Shown here: positions 47,061 to 55,469 of the stretch, piece by piece | How the letters are laid out: each line of letters starts with the position of its first letter | Position numbering within the stretch: the first letter of the stretch is position 1 | Source: Helicobacter equorum | GTDB taxonomy: Bacteria > Campylobacterota > Campylobacteria > Campylobacterales > Helicobacteraceae | Assembly (NCBI RefSeq): GCF_900198655.1 | Contig: NZ_FZPO01000009.1 | Coordinates: 1-64,000 of the forward strand | Direction: 5' to 3' | DNA: 64,000 nucleotides | Notes under the pieces: model-generated | Seen by the model: only the letters and a program-made list of their open reading frames with translations | Told to the model about the DNA's origin: nothing | The model's database searches: none | Position numbers and translations under genes: made by a program

Positions 47061-48341
47061 ATGTTAGTAGAATTTAGGGTGAGAAATTTTTTTTCCATTC
47101 AAGGTGAGCAAGTTTTTAGTATGGTGGCAAGTAGCGATAAAACCTTTTTAGATTCTCACACAAATAACGACAAAAAACTAACGCTACTAAAAAGCAGTGT
47201 GATTTATGGAGCAAATGCCGCTGGAAAATCAAATATAATAAAAGCTTTGATAGCCATGAGACAAATTATTACATCAAGTGCAAAAAGTCAGAGAGGAGAT
47301 GAACTACCTATAATGCCTTTTGTTTTAGGAAGTGATGAGGATAAACCCACAAAATTTGAAATCATTTTTATACAAGATGACATAAGGTATCAATATGGTT
47401 TTATTTTAAATACGGAAAAGATTTTAGAAGAATGGCTTCTAGTCTTTAGTGAAAGCAATCGAGCACAAAAATGGTTTGAAAGAATCTATAGTGAAAAAGA
47501 AAAAAAATATCATTACACATTTGGGGCAAAATTTCTAGGCTCCAAACAGCTATGGGCCAATAATACAAGGGAGAATGCTTTATATTTATCTATAGCCACT
47601 CAATTTAACAGCAAACAATTAAAACCTGTATTTGATTTTTTTTTAGACAACCTGAAAATAGCTGCTGAAGATCACTGGAGTGATGCACAAGAGGTCACGA
47701 TTAAGCTAATAGAAAAGGGTAATACAAAAATTATTAATTGCTTAAAAAAAGTTGATTTAGATATCGAGGATATTTGGATTAAGCACGAAGAATTAAATAT
47801 AACTGAATTAATCCAAGAGAAATCTATTTCACAGAATCTCAAACAAGAAAAATTGGACAATACCGGAAGATTAATAAAACAGAATATACAAATTATACAT
47901 ACAGACCAAAAGGGTAGCAGGGTCGGTTTTAACATAGCCTTAGAATCAAAAGGGACGCAAAAATTTTTTAAATTAATTGGGCCCTGGATAGACACCCTAG
48001 AAAAAGGATATCTAATTGTAATTGATGAGCTAAACACACATTTTCATCCATTAATGACAAAATTTTTGGTAGAACTCTTTCATAACAAAGAATTAAACCA
48101 GCATAATGCACAATTGATATTCACTACTCACGATACTTCTATTCTAAATCAAGATATATTTAGAAGAGATCAAATTTGGTTTTGCGAGAAACAAAACAAA
48201 GCCACCAAGCTTTATCCACTAAGTGATTTTAAAGTCAGAAAGGATAAAACAAATTTAGAAAGCGATTATCTTTTGGGGCGTTTTGGGGCTTTGCCTTATT
48301 TCAAAGAGATACTATCATCTTGGAGCGATAATGGGCAGTGA
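47061..48341 (+). CDS. RloA-like AAA ATPase
   Basis: A 427-residue ABC/SMC-like ATPase. MLVEFRVRNFFSIQGEQVFS opens it, Walker A is VIYGANAAGKSNIIKAL, and Walker B with the switch His is LIVIDELNTHFHPLM plus FTTHDTSIL. This is the AAA_15 pattern of RloA and AbiLi-type proteins, found beside type I restriction genes in Campylobacter. The start at 47061 has GGAGCAAGG just upstream. It overlaps the RloB-like gene by 11 bases. Together they are candidates for an anti-phage abortive system. Base composition is richer in A/T than hsdR. Confidence 0.8.
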   Translation: MLVEFRVRNFFSIQGEQVFSMVASSDKTFLDSHTNNDKKLTLLKSSVIYGANAAGKSNIIKALIAMRQIITSSAKSQRGDELPIMPFVLGSDEDKPTKFEIIFIQDDIRYQYGFILNTEKILEEWLLVFSESNRAQKWFERIYSEKEKKYHYTFGAKFLGSKQLWANNTRENALYLSIATQFNSKQLKPVFDFFLDNLKIAAEDHWSDAQEVTIKLIEKGNTKIINCLKKVDLDIEDIWIKHEELNITELIQEKSISQNLKQEKLDNTGRLIKQNIQIIHTDQKGSRVGFNIALESKGTQKFFKLIGPWIDTLEKGYLIVIDELNTHFHPLMTKFLVELFHNKELNQHNAQLIFTTHDTSILNQDIFRRDQIWFCEKQNKATKLYPLSDFKVRKDKTNLESDYLLGRFGALPYFKEILSSWSDNGQ

Positions 48342-48966
48342 TGATTTGCATAAAAAAAGAAATACAAACCTAAGAAAAAGACACTCAGAACGAGAAACAA
48401 ATGAAGTCATACTAATAGTGTGCGAGGGTGAAAAAACCGAAATCAATTATCTAAAACAACTAAAAGATTTTTTTAGATTAAGCAATGTAAGGATAAATAT
48501 CATCTCAAGCAAAAAATCGAATCCTTTGCAGATTGTGACATTTGCCAAAGGAAAACATAAAGATCATTCTTATAGTAAAGTTTATTGTGTATTTGATAAA
48601 GATACGCATTCAACCTTTGATGAAGCATTGGAAAAATGCAAAAAATATAATTTTGAAGCGATTGTTTCAAACCCTTGCTTTGAGTTTTGGATACTTTTGC
48701 ATTTTACATACACTACAGCAAACTTTCATACAGATAACAAAAATAGCCCTTGTGATAAATTAATCAGCAATTATTTAAAAACCCATATCAAAGATTATTC
48801 AAAAAGCTATAAGTCTTTTGCTCAACTAATAGAAGATAAATTTAATCAAGCAATTGAAAATGCCATAAAGGCAAACAAGGAAGCCGAAGATAATAATTAC
48901 ACAAGCCCATATACCTTTATGTACAAACTCGCCTCTAAATTCAAAGAGTTACACAATGCCAAATAA
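48331..48966 (+). CDS. RloB-like (AbiLii-type) protein
   Basis: A 211-residue protein with VILIVCEGEKTEINYLKQLK, CVFDKDTHSTFDEAL, and AIVSNPCFEFWILLHFTYT. This is the RloB/Toprim-like set, with acidic residues in CEGEKTE and DKD. Partner of the preceding ATPase; in RloAB/AbiL/PARIS-like pairs the Toprim-like protein is the effector. ATG at 48331 is preceded by GGAG. Function in defence is inferred from family and location. Confidence 0.8.
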   Translation: MGSDDLHKKRNTNLRKRHSERETNEVILIVCEGEKTEINYLKQLKDFFRLSNVRINIISSKKSNPLQIVTFAKGKHKDHSYSKVYCVFDKDTHSTFDEALEKCKKYNFEAIVSNPCFEFWILLHFTYTTANFHTDNKNSPCDKLISNYLKTHIKDYSKSYKSFAQLIEDKFNQAIENAIKANKEAEDNNYTSPYTFMYKLASKFKELHNAK

Positions 48967-48970
48967 CACA

Positions 48971-49138
48971 ATGACACATTTGCCACAGGGGTGGGAAATA
49001 AAAAACTTCAATGACATTAGCACTTTGCTAGAGCTTAGCTCACTTGGCTCTATGCAAGAAATCATTAATGACTTTGGCGGAATCTCCGCACTAAAAGAGA
49101 GCATAGAGGATTTACAGAGGGAAATATATTTAAAGTAA
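48971..49138 (+). pseudogene. Chimeric remnant: hsdS start fused to hsdR 3' end
   Basis: The first 13 codons read MTHLPQGWEIKNF, matching the N-terminus of HsdS proteins (the intact one here has KKIPQGWEVKTI). From 49014 the sequence is the hsdR C-terminus. A stop follows at 49136-49138. The piece marks a recombination joint and probably makes no functional protein. Confidence 0.75.
49014..49128 (+). repeat. 115-bp direct repeat, copy 2
   Basis: A near-identical copy of the hsdR 3' end (two mismatches by eye), 2.1 kb from copy 1, with the RloAB-like cassette between. The two copies could recombine and delete RloAB. Confidence 0.9.
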
Positions 49139-49164
49139 GCTTGAATTATTTGGTATAAATTGGA

Positions 49165-49170
49165 TAAAAT
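49165..49170 (+). promoter_or_regulatory. Putative -10 element for the ImmA/IrrE-PIN pair
   Basis: TAAAAT with TTGAAT at 49141-49146, 18 bases apart, precedes the metalloprotease gene in a 71-base gap. Plausible, but this region is so AT-rich that similar hexamers occur by chance. Confidence 0.35.
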
Positions 49171-49209
49171 TTAAGAAGAAAGAAAAAATAAGAAAAAAGC
49201 AGAATAATA

Positions 49210-50304
49210 ATGGCTAATATAAATATCAATTTTGATAGATTAAATTATTTATTGGAATTATTTGATTTTAATTCTATTAATGAACTTGCAGGGTATATTG
49301 GAGTTAAACAAATTAAAAATCCATTAACAAAAACAATTTTAAATAAAATAGATAATATTTTTAAAAGGGGTTTAGATTTTTATACAAACCCCAATTCTAT
49401 TGACAATAAACAATCAAGTATTTTATTTAGAAAGAACAATATCCAAGAAAAATTAAATGTGGGTGATAAACAATTAATTAGTAAAATAGAACAAGAAATT
49501 TCTTATATTTCGGGATTAGCAAAAATAACTAATTTTAATTTTTCAACAAGAAAGTTTGGACAATTTAATATCAATGATAATCCCAGAGAGGTTGCCAAGC
49601 AAATGCAATTTTTGCTAGCAAATAACATAAAAGATGATAAAAAATTTTTGCAATCTTTTATAGATAATCTTGCCGAATACAATATTCTTGTAATAGAAGA
49701 GGTGCAATCTCCAAAGTTAAAATATAAAAGCAATTTATGTGGTTTTTTTATAGAGCCAAATGTTATAGTTTTAAAAAAACAACAATCAAGAAAAAGAGAG
49801 ATTTTTACTTTAGCACACGAGCTTGGGCATTATCTATTAAAGAGAGAGCATATTGATAAAAATATTTTTAACGCAGATGTTAATTCAGAGGAAAAATGGT
49901 GCAATAAATTTGCCTTTCATCTTTTGGCTAGTAATGAGATAGATGAATTAGATGATATTGCAAAAGATGATATGAGTATTACTAATAAAAAAATATTGGG
50001 GTTCTCATCTAAAAAACATATAAGCAGGCTTGCAATTTTTTACTATTATGCTGACAATAAAAAAATTAGCTGGAAAGAATACAATAGGCTAAGTAAAGAG
50101 TTAGAGGAAGAATTTGACAACAAAAGAAAGATTGATAAGTTAAAAGGAGTTAAATATCGTCCATCTAAGCCAATTATATCTCCATTAAAAAAAGATATTT
50201 TTGTAGATGCATTTTTAAATAATATTATTGATGAATATACGATACGCACAGAATTTTCTAGAAATATAGATAATAATAATTTAGAGGAGTTTATTTATGG
50301 ATGA
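49210..50304 (+). CDS. ImmA/IrrE-family metallopeptidase (antitoxin-like)
   Basis: A 364-residue protein. The zinc site LAHELGHYLLKREH (HExxH) lies near the middle, followed by EKWCNKFAFHLLASNEI, where the third ligand lies in this family (COG2856). The N-terminus may hold a divergent helix-turn-helix but no clear Xre motif is seen. It overlaps a PIN-domain gene by eight bases. COG2856 with a DUF4411 PIN protein is a known toxin-antitoxin-like pairing. Strongly A/T-rich compared with hsdR, suggesting separate acquisition. Confidence 0.8.
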   Translation: MANININFDRLNYLLELFDFNSINELAGYIGVKQIKNPLTKTILNKIDNIFKRGLDFYTNPNSIDNKQSSILFRKNNIQEKLNVGDKQLISKIEQEISYISGLAKITNFNFSTRKFGQFNINDNPREVAKQMQFLLANNIKDDKKFLQSFIDNLAEYNILVIEEVQSPKLKYKSNLCGFFIEPNVIVLKKQQSRKREIFTLAHELGHYLLKREHIDKNIFNADVNSEEKWCNKFAFHLLASNEIDELDDIAKDDMSITNKKILGFSSKKHISRLAIFYYYADNKKISWKEYNRLSKELEEEFDNKRKIDKLKGVKYRPSKPIISPLKKDIFVDAFLNNIIDEYTIRTEFSRNIDNNNLEEFIYG

Positions 50305-50860
50305 ATTCCTTTTTGACACAAGCTCTTTGCTAAATTTTGTAAAATACTACCTACCATTTGATGAAAATTCAAAATTAAAAGAATTCTTATTGCAAGGCTT
50401 TAATGAGGATAGATTTTTATTGTTAAGTGAAGTCAAAATAGAATGTGAAAGAGTTTCATCTGGCTTAATTTTTAATGAGCTTGCAGAATTAAAGAAAATA
50501 AAGCCCTTAAAACAAGCAGATATTGTTAATAACAAATGGCATAATCTCATTGATAATAATTTTAGTATAAAAGGAATGAAGTCAAAATTAAATCAAAATG
50601 AATACGAACAGCAAAAATCAAATTTTATTAAAAGTGCTGATTTTGCATTGATTTTTTATGCTTCTAATAATCAAAATAATGGAAATCCAACAATAATAAC
50701 AGAAGAAACAATAAATAGTAATGATAATAAAATTTTTAAGAAAATTCCTGCAATATGTGAAATGCAAAAGATAAAATGTATTAGTCTTCCCCAATTTCTT
50801 AAAAAACAGATAAGCGTTAAATACCAAGTCTTGGGTAATCTTTTTTGTGCAAGCAATTAG
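50297..50860 (+). CDS. DUF4411-type PIN domain protein (toxin-like RNase)
   Basis: A 187-residue protein: FLFDTSSLLNFVKYYLP with the first acidic residue, LLSEVKIECER, SADFALIFYASNN with a central Asp, and TIITEETIN followed by KIPAICEMQKIKCISLPQFL. The last is the DUF4411 signature. PIN domains cleave RNA at a Mg2+ site. Translationally coupled to the ImmA/IrrE-type gene. Toxicity is inferred. Confidence 0.75.
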   Translation: MDEFLFDTSSLLNFVKYYLPFDENSKLKEFLLQGFNEDRFLLLSEVKIECERVSSGLIFNELAELKKIKPLKQADIVNNKWHNLIDNNFSIKGMKSKLNQNEYEQQKSNFIKSADFALIFYASNNQNNGNPTIITEETINSNDNKIFKKIPAICEMQKIKCISLPQFLKKQISVKYQVLGNLFCASN

Positions 50861-50872
50861 GTGGAGTATAGG

Positions 50873-52243
50873 TTGAAAAAAATACCGCAAGGGTGGGAAG
50901 TAAAAACAATAGAAGATGTTTGTAAAAATTCAAATTCAAATTTAGCCTTAAAAGATATAAAAGATAAAAGTGGAGATTATCCTGTTTTTGGTGCAAGTGG
51001 CATAGTTGGTTATGTGGATTTTTTTCATAAAGCTCAAGAGTGTTTAGGCATAATTAAAGATGGTGCAGGGGTTGGAAGAGTCTTTGTTTTACCTAAACAA
51101 TCATCAGTAATAGGCACTTTAAGCTATTTAGAAAACAATGAAACTACGAATCTCAAATATTTGTTCTACTTTCTTAAAAATCTAGATTTTTCAAAATATA
51201 TTTTAGGTTCGGCAATCCCACATATTTATTTTAGAGATTATAAAAAAGAGCAGATTCCACTTCCGCCACTCAAGGAGCAAGGGAGGATAGTGGGGATTTT
51301 GGATTTGGCGTTTGAAAAGATTGATAAAAGCGTGGAGTTACTCAAGGCAAATCTTGCCAACCTCGATGAATTTGCCCAAAGTGCATTAGACAAGGCATTT
51401 AATCCTTTGAAATACACCACTCTTCATTCTGAGGCATTAGCCGAAGAATCTAAAATCAATCAATCGCACGAAGTGCAGACAGATAAAAGCGTCGTCGGGG
51501 TGGGGGGAGAGGTTGAGAGGGGAGAGGGAGCGACTTCGCAATTCAAGCCCCTCCACCCTCTCGCAAAAGACATAGAATCTAAAAATGATAATTGTGATTC
51601 TACGCCTTTATCTCAAGATGACAACTCCCCCTATCCCCTCCCGCAACATTGGGAATGGAAAAGCTTAGGGGAGATTTGTTCTGTTACAGATGGAACACAT
51701 AAAACGCCAACTTATGTAGAAACTGGGATTCCATTTTTGTCTGTCAAAAATATTTCTAAGGGCTTTTTTGATTTAAATGATGTTAGATACATATCACAAG
51801 AAGAACACAATAAACTTATTAAGAGGGCTAAGCCTGAATTTGGAGATATTTTGATTTGTCGTATTGGAACTTTAGGTAAAGCTATAAAAATTTCTTTAAG
51901 GTTTGAATTTAGTATTTTCGTTAGCTTAGGGCTTTTGAAACCAAAGATTAAGTTAGTAAGTGATTATCTGGCTCATTTTTTAAATTCTTATTGTATTGAA
52001 AAATGGATTAATGATAATAAGGTAGGCGGAGGAACACATACTGCCAAACTAAACTTAAATGTTTTAGAAAAATGTCCTGTAGCCCTCCCAAAAGACATAA
52101 AAGAGCAAGAGCAAATCGCTATGCACTTAGATTCTGTCTTTGATAAGATACAAAAACTAAAAGAGCTTTATAACGCACAGCTACAAGACTATGAGGAGCT
52201 TAAGCAATCCCTACTTACTCAAGCTTTTAGCGGAAAGTTATAA
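50873..52243 (+). CDS. hsdS: Type I restriction specificity subunit HsdS
   Basis: Two target-recognition domains: the first from KKIPQGWEVKTIEDV to IPLPPLKEQGRIVGILD, the second from LPQHWEWKSLGEICSVTDG to LPKDIKEQEQIAMHLDSVFD. Each is followed by a helical spacer (NLDEFAQSALDKAFNPL and LKQSLLTQAFSGKL). The linker between them (about residues 180-260) is long and includes a G-rich segment at 51490-51580. Start uncertain: TTG at 50873 gives a typical N-terminus with GGTGGAG upstream; GTG at 50861 adds four residues. The recognition sequence cannot be predicted. Confidence 0.9.
   Translation: MKKIPQGWEVKTIEDVCKNSNSNLALKDIKDKSGDYPVFGASGIVGYVDFFHKAQECLGIIKDGAGVGRVFVLPKQSSVIGTLSYLENNETTNLKYLFYFLKNLDFSKYILGSAIPHIYFRDYKKEQIPLPPLKEQGRIVGILDLAFEKIDKSVELLKANLANLDEFAQSALDKAFNPLKYTTLHSEALAEESKINQSHEVQTDKSVVGVGGEVERGEGATSQFKPLHPLAKDIESKNDNCDSTPLSQDDNSPYPLPQHWEWKSLGEICSVTDGTHKTPTYVETGIPFLSVKNISKGFFDLNDVRYISQEEHNKLIKRAKPEFGDILICRIGTLGKAIKISLRFEFSIFVSLGLLKPKIKLVSDYLAHFLNSYCIEKWINDNKVGGGTHTAKLNLNVLEKCPVALPKDIKEQEQIAMHLDSVFDKIQKLKELYNAQLQDYEELKQSLLTQAFSGKL
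51490..51580 (+). repeat. GC-rich insert with clustered G-runs in the hsdS linker
   Basis: Within AT-rich DNA, this stretch carries G4 (51497-51500), G6 (51502-51507), G4 (51519-51522) and G3 (51526-51528), then C-rich sequence. It encodes VVGVGGEVERGEGATSQ. Just upstream, SEALAEESK looks like repeats I recall from other Helicobacter proteins. It may be an inserted repetitive element and could form a G-quadruplex. Confidence 0.4.
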
Positions 52244-52280
52244 ATGTTAAAAATTTGCCAAACTTTAACACAACAGCAAG

Positions 52281-52313
52281 ATATGTTAAAAATTTTGGAT
52301 TTTTTTAACATAT
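52281..52313. promoter_or_regulatory. Inverted repeat between hsdS and hsdM
   Basis: ATATGTTAAAAA pairs with TTTTTAACATAT (12 bp, 9-nt loop) ending 15 bases before the hsdM ATG. Another half-site (ATGTTAAAAATTT) begins at 52244 and TTTAACA occurs at 52264-52270. This could be an operator cluster controlling hsdM or an mRNA hairpin near its start. Confidence 0.5.
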
Positions 52314-52328
52314 TATCAAAGGACAACA

Positions 52329-53831
52329 ATGCAAAACACAATTAATAGAATCACAGACATACTAAGGCGTGATGATGGCATAAGTGGTGCGATGCACTAT
52401 AGTGAACAGATTAGCTGGATATTGTTTTTGAAGTTTTTAGATGATTATGAAAAAGAATTAGAAAATGAAGCGTTTTTGAATGGTGTGCCTTATACAAGTA
52501 TTTTGGATTCTCAGTATGCGTGGCAGAGTTGGGCAGCACCCAAAAAAGATAGCAAACTTGATGTGAAAAATGCGCTAAGTGGGAGTGATTTGCTAGAGTT
52601 TGTCAATAATGAGCTTTTCCCTTATCTCAAAAGTTTCAAAAACAATGAGGGCTTTAAAAGTATCGAGTATAAAATCGGTGGGATCTTTGAATTTATCGAC
52701 AATAGAATCGCCAACGGACACACGCTAAGAGAAGTGATAAACCTCATCGATGAGCTTAGCTTTAGCAAAGAAAGTGATGTATTTGCACTAGGTGATGTGT
52801 ATGAGAAACTACTAAAAGATATGGGAAGCGATGGCGGTAATAGTGGGGAGTTTTATACACCAAGGGCGTTGGTAAAAGTGATGGTAGAAGTTATCAATCC
52901 TAAGCCAAAAGAGAGAATCTATGATCCAGCGTGTGGGAGTTGCGGGTTTTTGGTGGAGAGTTTCTTACATATTTTGTATAAAAATAGGGCAAAAGGACAA
53001 AAAGCAAGTCTAAGCGTAGAGGAGCTAGAATTTTTGCAAAAAGATGCACTCTTTGGCAAAGAAAAAACGCCACTTAGCTATGCTATGGGTGTTATGAATA
53101 TGATACTTCACGGAATAAAATCCCCAAATATCATCAAAACAAACACGCTAAGCAAGAGAATAACAGACATAACGGAGAATGAAAGATACGAGGTCATACT
53201 CGCAAATCCTCCTTTTGGTGGCAAAGAAAAAGAACAGATTCAAGGCAATTTTATCGTGCGCTCCAACGCTACAGAACTTTTATTTTTGCAACATATCCTA
53301 AAATCACTCAAAACCAATGGTAGATGCGCGATTATCGTGCCTGAAGGAGTATTGTTTCAAAATTCAAATGCCTTTGTGAAAGTCAAGCAAGATTTGATAG
53401 AAAACTATAACTTAGAATGTGTGCTAAGCTTACCTAGCGGAGTGTTTCTCCCATATAGTGCAGTCAAAACCAATGTGTTATTTTTCTCCAAAGGGTTAAG
53501 GTGCATTGTAGAGGAGCAAGATAGCAATGTGTATTATTATGAGCTTATCCCGCCTTATAAACTCACCAAAAATAAGCCTTTGGAGTATGTGCATTTTACA
53601 GAATTTTTGGAGTGCTACAAACAACGAAAAATCACACCGCATTCTTATCTTGTGAGTTTGGAGGAGCTACAAGCAAGGAATTATGATCTAAGTGCCAAAA
53701 ATCCCAATGCAAAAGAGGAAAAATCCTTGCGTGAAGTGGGCGAGATTTTAGAATCTTTGCACAACACCCAAAATCAAATGGTGACACTTTTGGAAGAGTT
53801 AGAAACACAAATACACACAAAATCTCACTAA
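52329..53831 (+). CDS. hsdM: Type I restriction-modification DNA methyltransferase HsdM
   Basis: N6-adenine methylase subunit. The 500 residues include the N-terminal HsdM helical domain (INRITDILRRDDGISGAMHY). SGEFYTPRALVKVMVE, the SAM motif YDPACGSCGFLVESF and the catalytic ANPPFGGKE (NPPF) follow. VPEGVLFQNSNAFVKVKQ lies further on. Full length. It is the last gene of the island, in R-S-M order. Confidence 0.94.
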   Translation: MQNTINRITDILRRDDGISGAMHYSEQISWILFLKFLDDYEKELENEAFLNGVPYTSILDSQYAWQSWAAPKKDSKLDVKNALSGSDLLEFVNNELFPYLKSFKNNEGFKSIEYKIGGIFEFIDNRIANGHTLREVINLIDELSFSKESDVFALGDVYEKLLKDMGSDGGNSGEFYTPRALVKVMVEVINPKPKERIYDPACGSCGFLVESFLHILYKNRAKGQKASLSVEELEFLQKDALFGKEKTPLSYAMGVMNMILHGIKSPNIIKTNTLSKRITDITENERYEVILANPPFGGKEKEQIQGNFIVRSNATELLFLQHILKSLKTNGRCAIIVPEGVLFQNSNAFVKVKQDLIENYNLECVLSLPSGVFLPYSAVKTNVLFFSKGLRCIVEEQDSNVYYYELIPPYKLTKNKPLEYVHFTEFLECYKQRKITPHSYLVSLEELQARNYDLSAKNPNAKEEKSLREVGEILESLHNTQNQMVTLLEELETQIHTKSH

Positions 53832-53868
53832 AAATACCAAATCTAAGGCATATGCGTAGAAAGCTAAG

Positions 53869-55449
53869 CTACACTTGATCCTCTGGCAACACTCTAGCTA
53901 AGACATTAAAAAAACGCAATAATATGTTTGCATTTGGTGGTTTCTGGTAAATCTCAAACTCTCCATTTTTGTTGTATCCTTTCCAAAATATCTTATCATC
54001 TACGCACCAAAGTTGCCACGCATCCATCATCTCTTCTTGGATATTTGCCTTTGTCTTTTTGGCAAAACTCGGATTTTCAAAAACCACTACAGATTCTGTA
54101 TTGAGATTGCTTGATCGCTGATCGAGATTAAAGCTCCCTACCCACGTAATACGCTCATCAAAAACAATTGTTTTGCTATGTAGCGACGCGCCTGAACTAA
54201 GCTTACCTCGCACACCACTTTTCTTTTTTTTGCCCTCATATTGGTATTCATACACGCGCACACCATTTTTGACAAAAATATCACGATAGCGCTCCCACGC
54301 TGCATATACCACAAGCGAATCTGTGGAAGCTAGTGAATTAGTAAGGACGCTAACATGTATATTGCGATCTTGGAGTGATTGGAGATTGCCTATAGTATGC
54401 TTACCTGGCACAAAATACGCTGCGGCGATATACACATCCTTTGTGGTATGTGCAAAGATTTGTTTTAGTGCATCTGTAATGGGGCGATTGGGATTTGTTT
54501 TATCGATTTTATCTGGCTCATCCGCGATAAACATTGCCTTGCCCCACGCCATATCAAATTGCTTTGTTGTGTAGTGTTGCATAAATGCTTTGATTGTCTC
54601 ATTATACTTTAAAAATCCATTAGGCTGGGTAGCGATCTGTTCTGAAATTGCTTTAGTCTCTTTAATGTAGTTTTTCATAGATCGTTTGGAGGGCAAAAGT
54701 GTCGCAGGTATAGAGCGCTCATACTCCCAATAATTCATAAAACTCTTTGTCGCAGACTTTGCTACATCACCGATAAAAACTACATCGGTATCGGTAAAAT
54801 TTAAATGTGTATTGTTATCAAAATAATCATCCGCAACATTACGCCCACCGATAATAAGTGCGGTATTATCAACGATAAAAACCTTATTGTGCATACGGCG
54901 ATTGATACGCGAAAAATCATAAATCATTTCAGGATAGCGTAAAAGCTTGGAGCGATTTTTATAGGGATTAAAAATTTTAACCTCAATATTTGGATGTGAA
55001 TCTAGCGTAATAATATCCGAAAAATCAGAATCTAAGCCATTGTCATCAATCAGAATACGCACCTGCACACCTCGATTTGCTGCTTTCCAAAGCTCGTGCA
55101 TAAAAATTTTGGACGCAAACTCATCTTTGTAGATATAGGATTGCAAAAAGATAGTTTTTTGTGCCATACGCGTGAGTGCGACGCGATGCAAAAATGCTTG
55201 TGTGCCATCAGATAGCAAAAATGCGCCACTCTCGCCTTTGTGTGCTTCTAACTCATCGGCATATACCATACCTAGTGTTGTCGTATTTGGGATAAATTCT
55301 GGGATTTTTTGCTTTTGTGGTAAAGCACTGGCATTGATATCTTTGATATTTACCACCACAGAAGAACACCCTGCATATACAAAAACTGCCAAAAATCCTA
55401 TGATAATAATACTAGTAGCGTTCAATATATGTTCGCTCAAAAATGTCAT
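53869..55449 (-). CDS. Phospholipase D-family lipoprotein (cardiolipin synthase C-like)
   Basis: Two HKD motifs are present, HNKVFIVDNTALIIGGRN and HSKTIVFDERITWVGSFN. The N-terminus has a hydrophobic segment ending in VYAGCSS, a lipobox, so the protein is probably anchored at the periplasmic membrane surface. Two-HKD proteins of this size include ClsC/YmdC-type cardiolipin synthases. The ATG at 55449 with AAGGG upstream is preferred to a TTG eight codons earlier that overlaps the YihY gene. Confidence 0.82.
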   Translation of the reverse strand: MTFLSEHILNATSIIIIGFLAVFVYAGCSSVVVNIKDINASALPQKQKIPEFIPNTTTLGMVYADELEAHKGESGAFLLSDGTQAFLHRVALTRMAQKTIFLQSYIYKDEFASKIFMHELWKAANRGVQVRILIDDNGLDSDFSDIITLDSHPNIEVKIFNPYKNRSKLLRYPEMIYDFSRINRRMHNKVFIVDNTALIIGGRNVADDYFDNNTHLNFTDTDVVFIGDVAKSATKSFMNYWEYERSIPATLLPSKRSMKNYIKETKAISEQIATQPNGFLKYNETIKAFMQHYTTKQFDMAWGKAMFIADEPDKIDKTNPNRPITDALKQIFAHTTKDVYIAAAYFVPGKHTIGNLQSLQDRNIHVSVLTNSLASTDSLVVYAAWERYRDIFVKNGVRVYEYQYEGKKKKSGVRGKLSSGASLHSKTIVFDERITWVGSFNLDQRSSNLNTESVVVFENPSFAKKTKANIQEEMMDAWQLWCVDDKIFWKGYNKNGEFEIYQKPPNANILLRFFNVLARVLPEDQV

Positions 55450-55469
55450 AACTAACCCTTGGTTACACT

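Noticed and set aside
48956-49138. Functional small antitoxin or regulator
   Set aside because: It is a fusion of an hsdS start and the hsdR C-terminus, explained by recombination.
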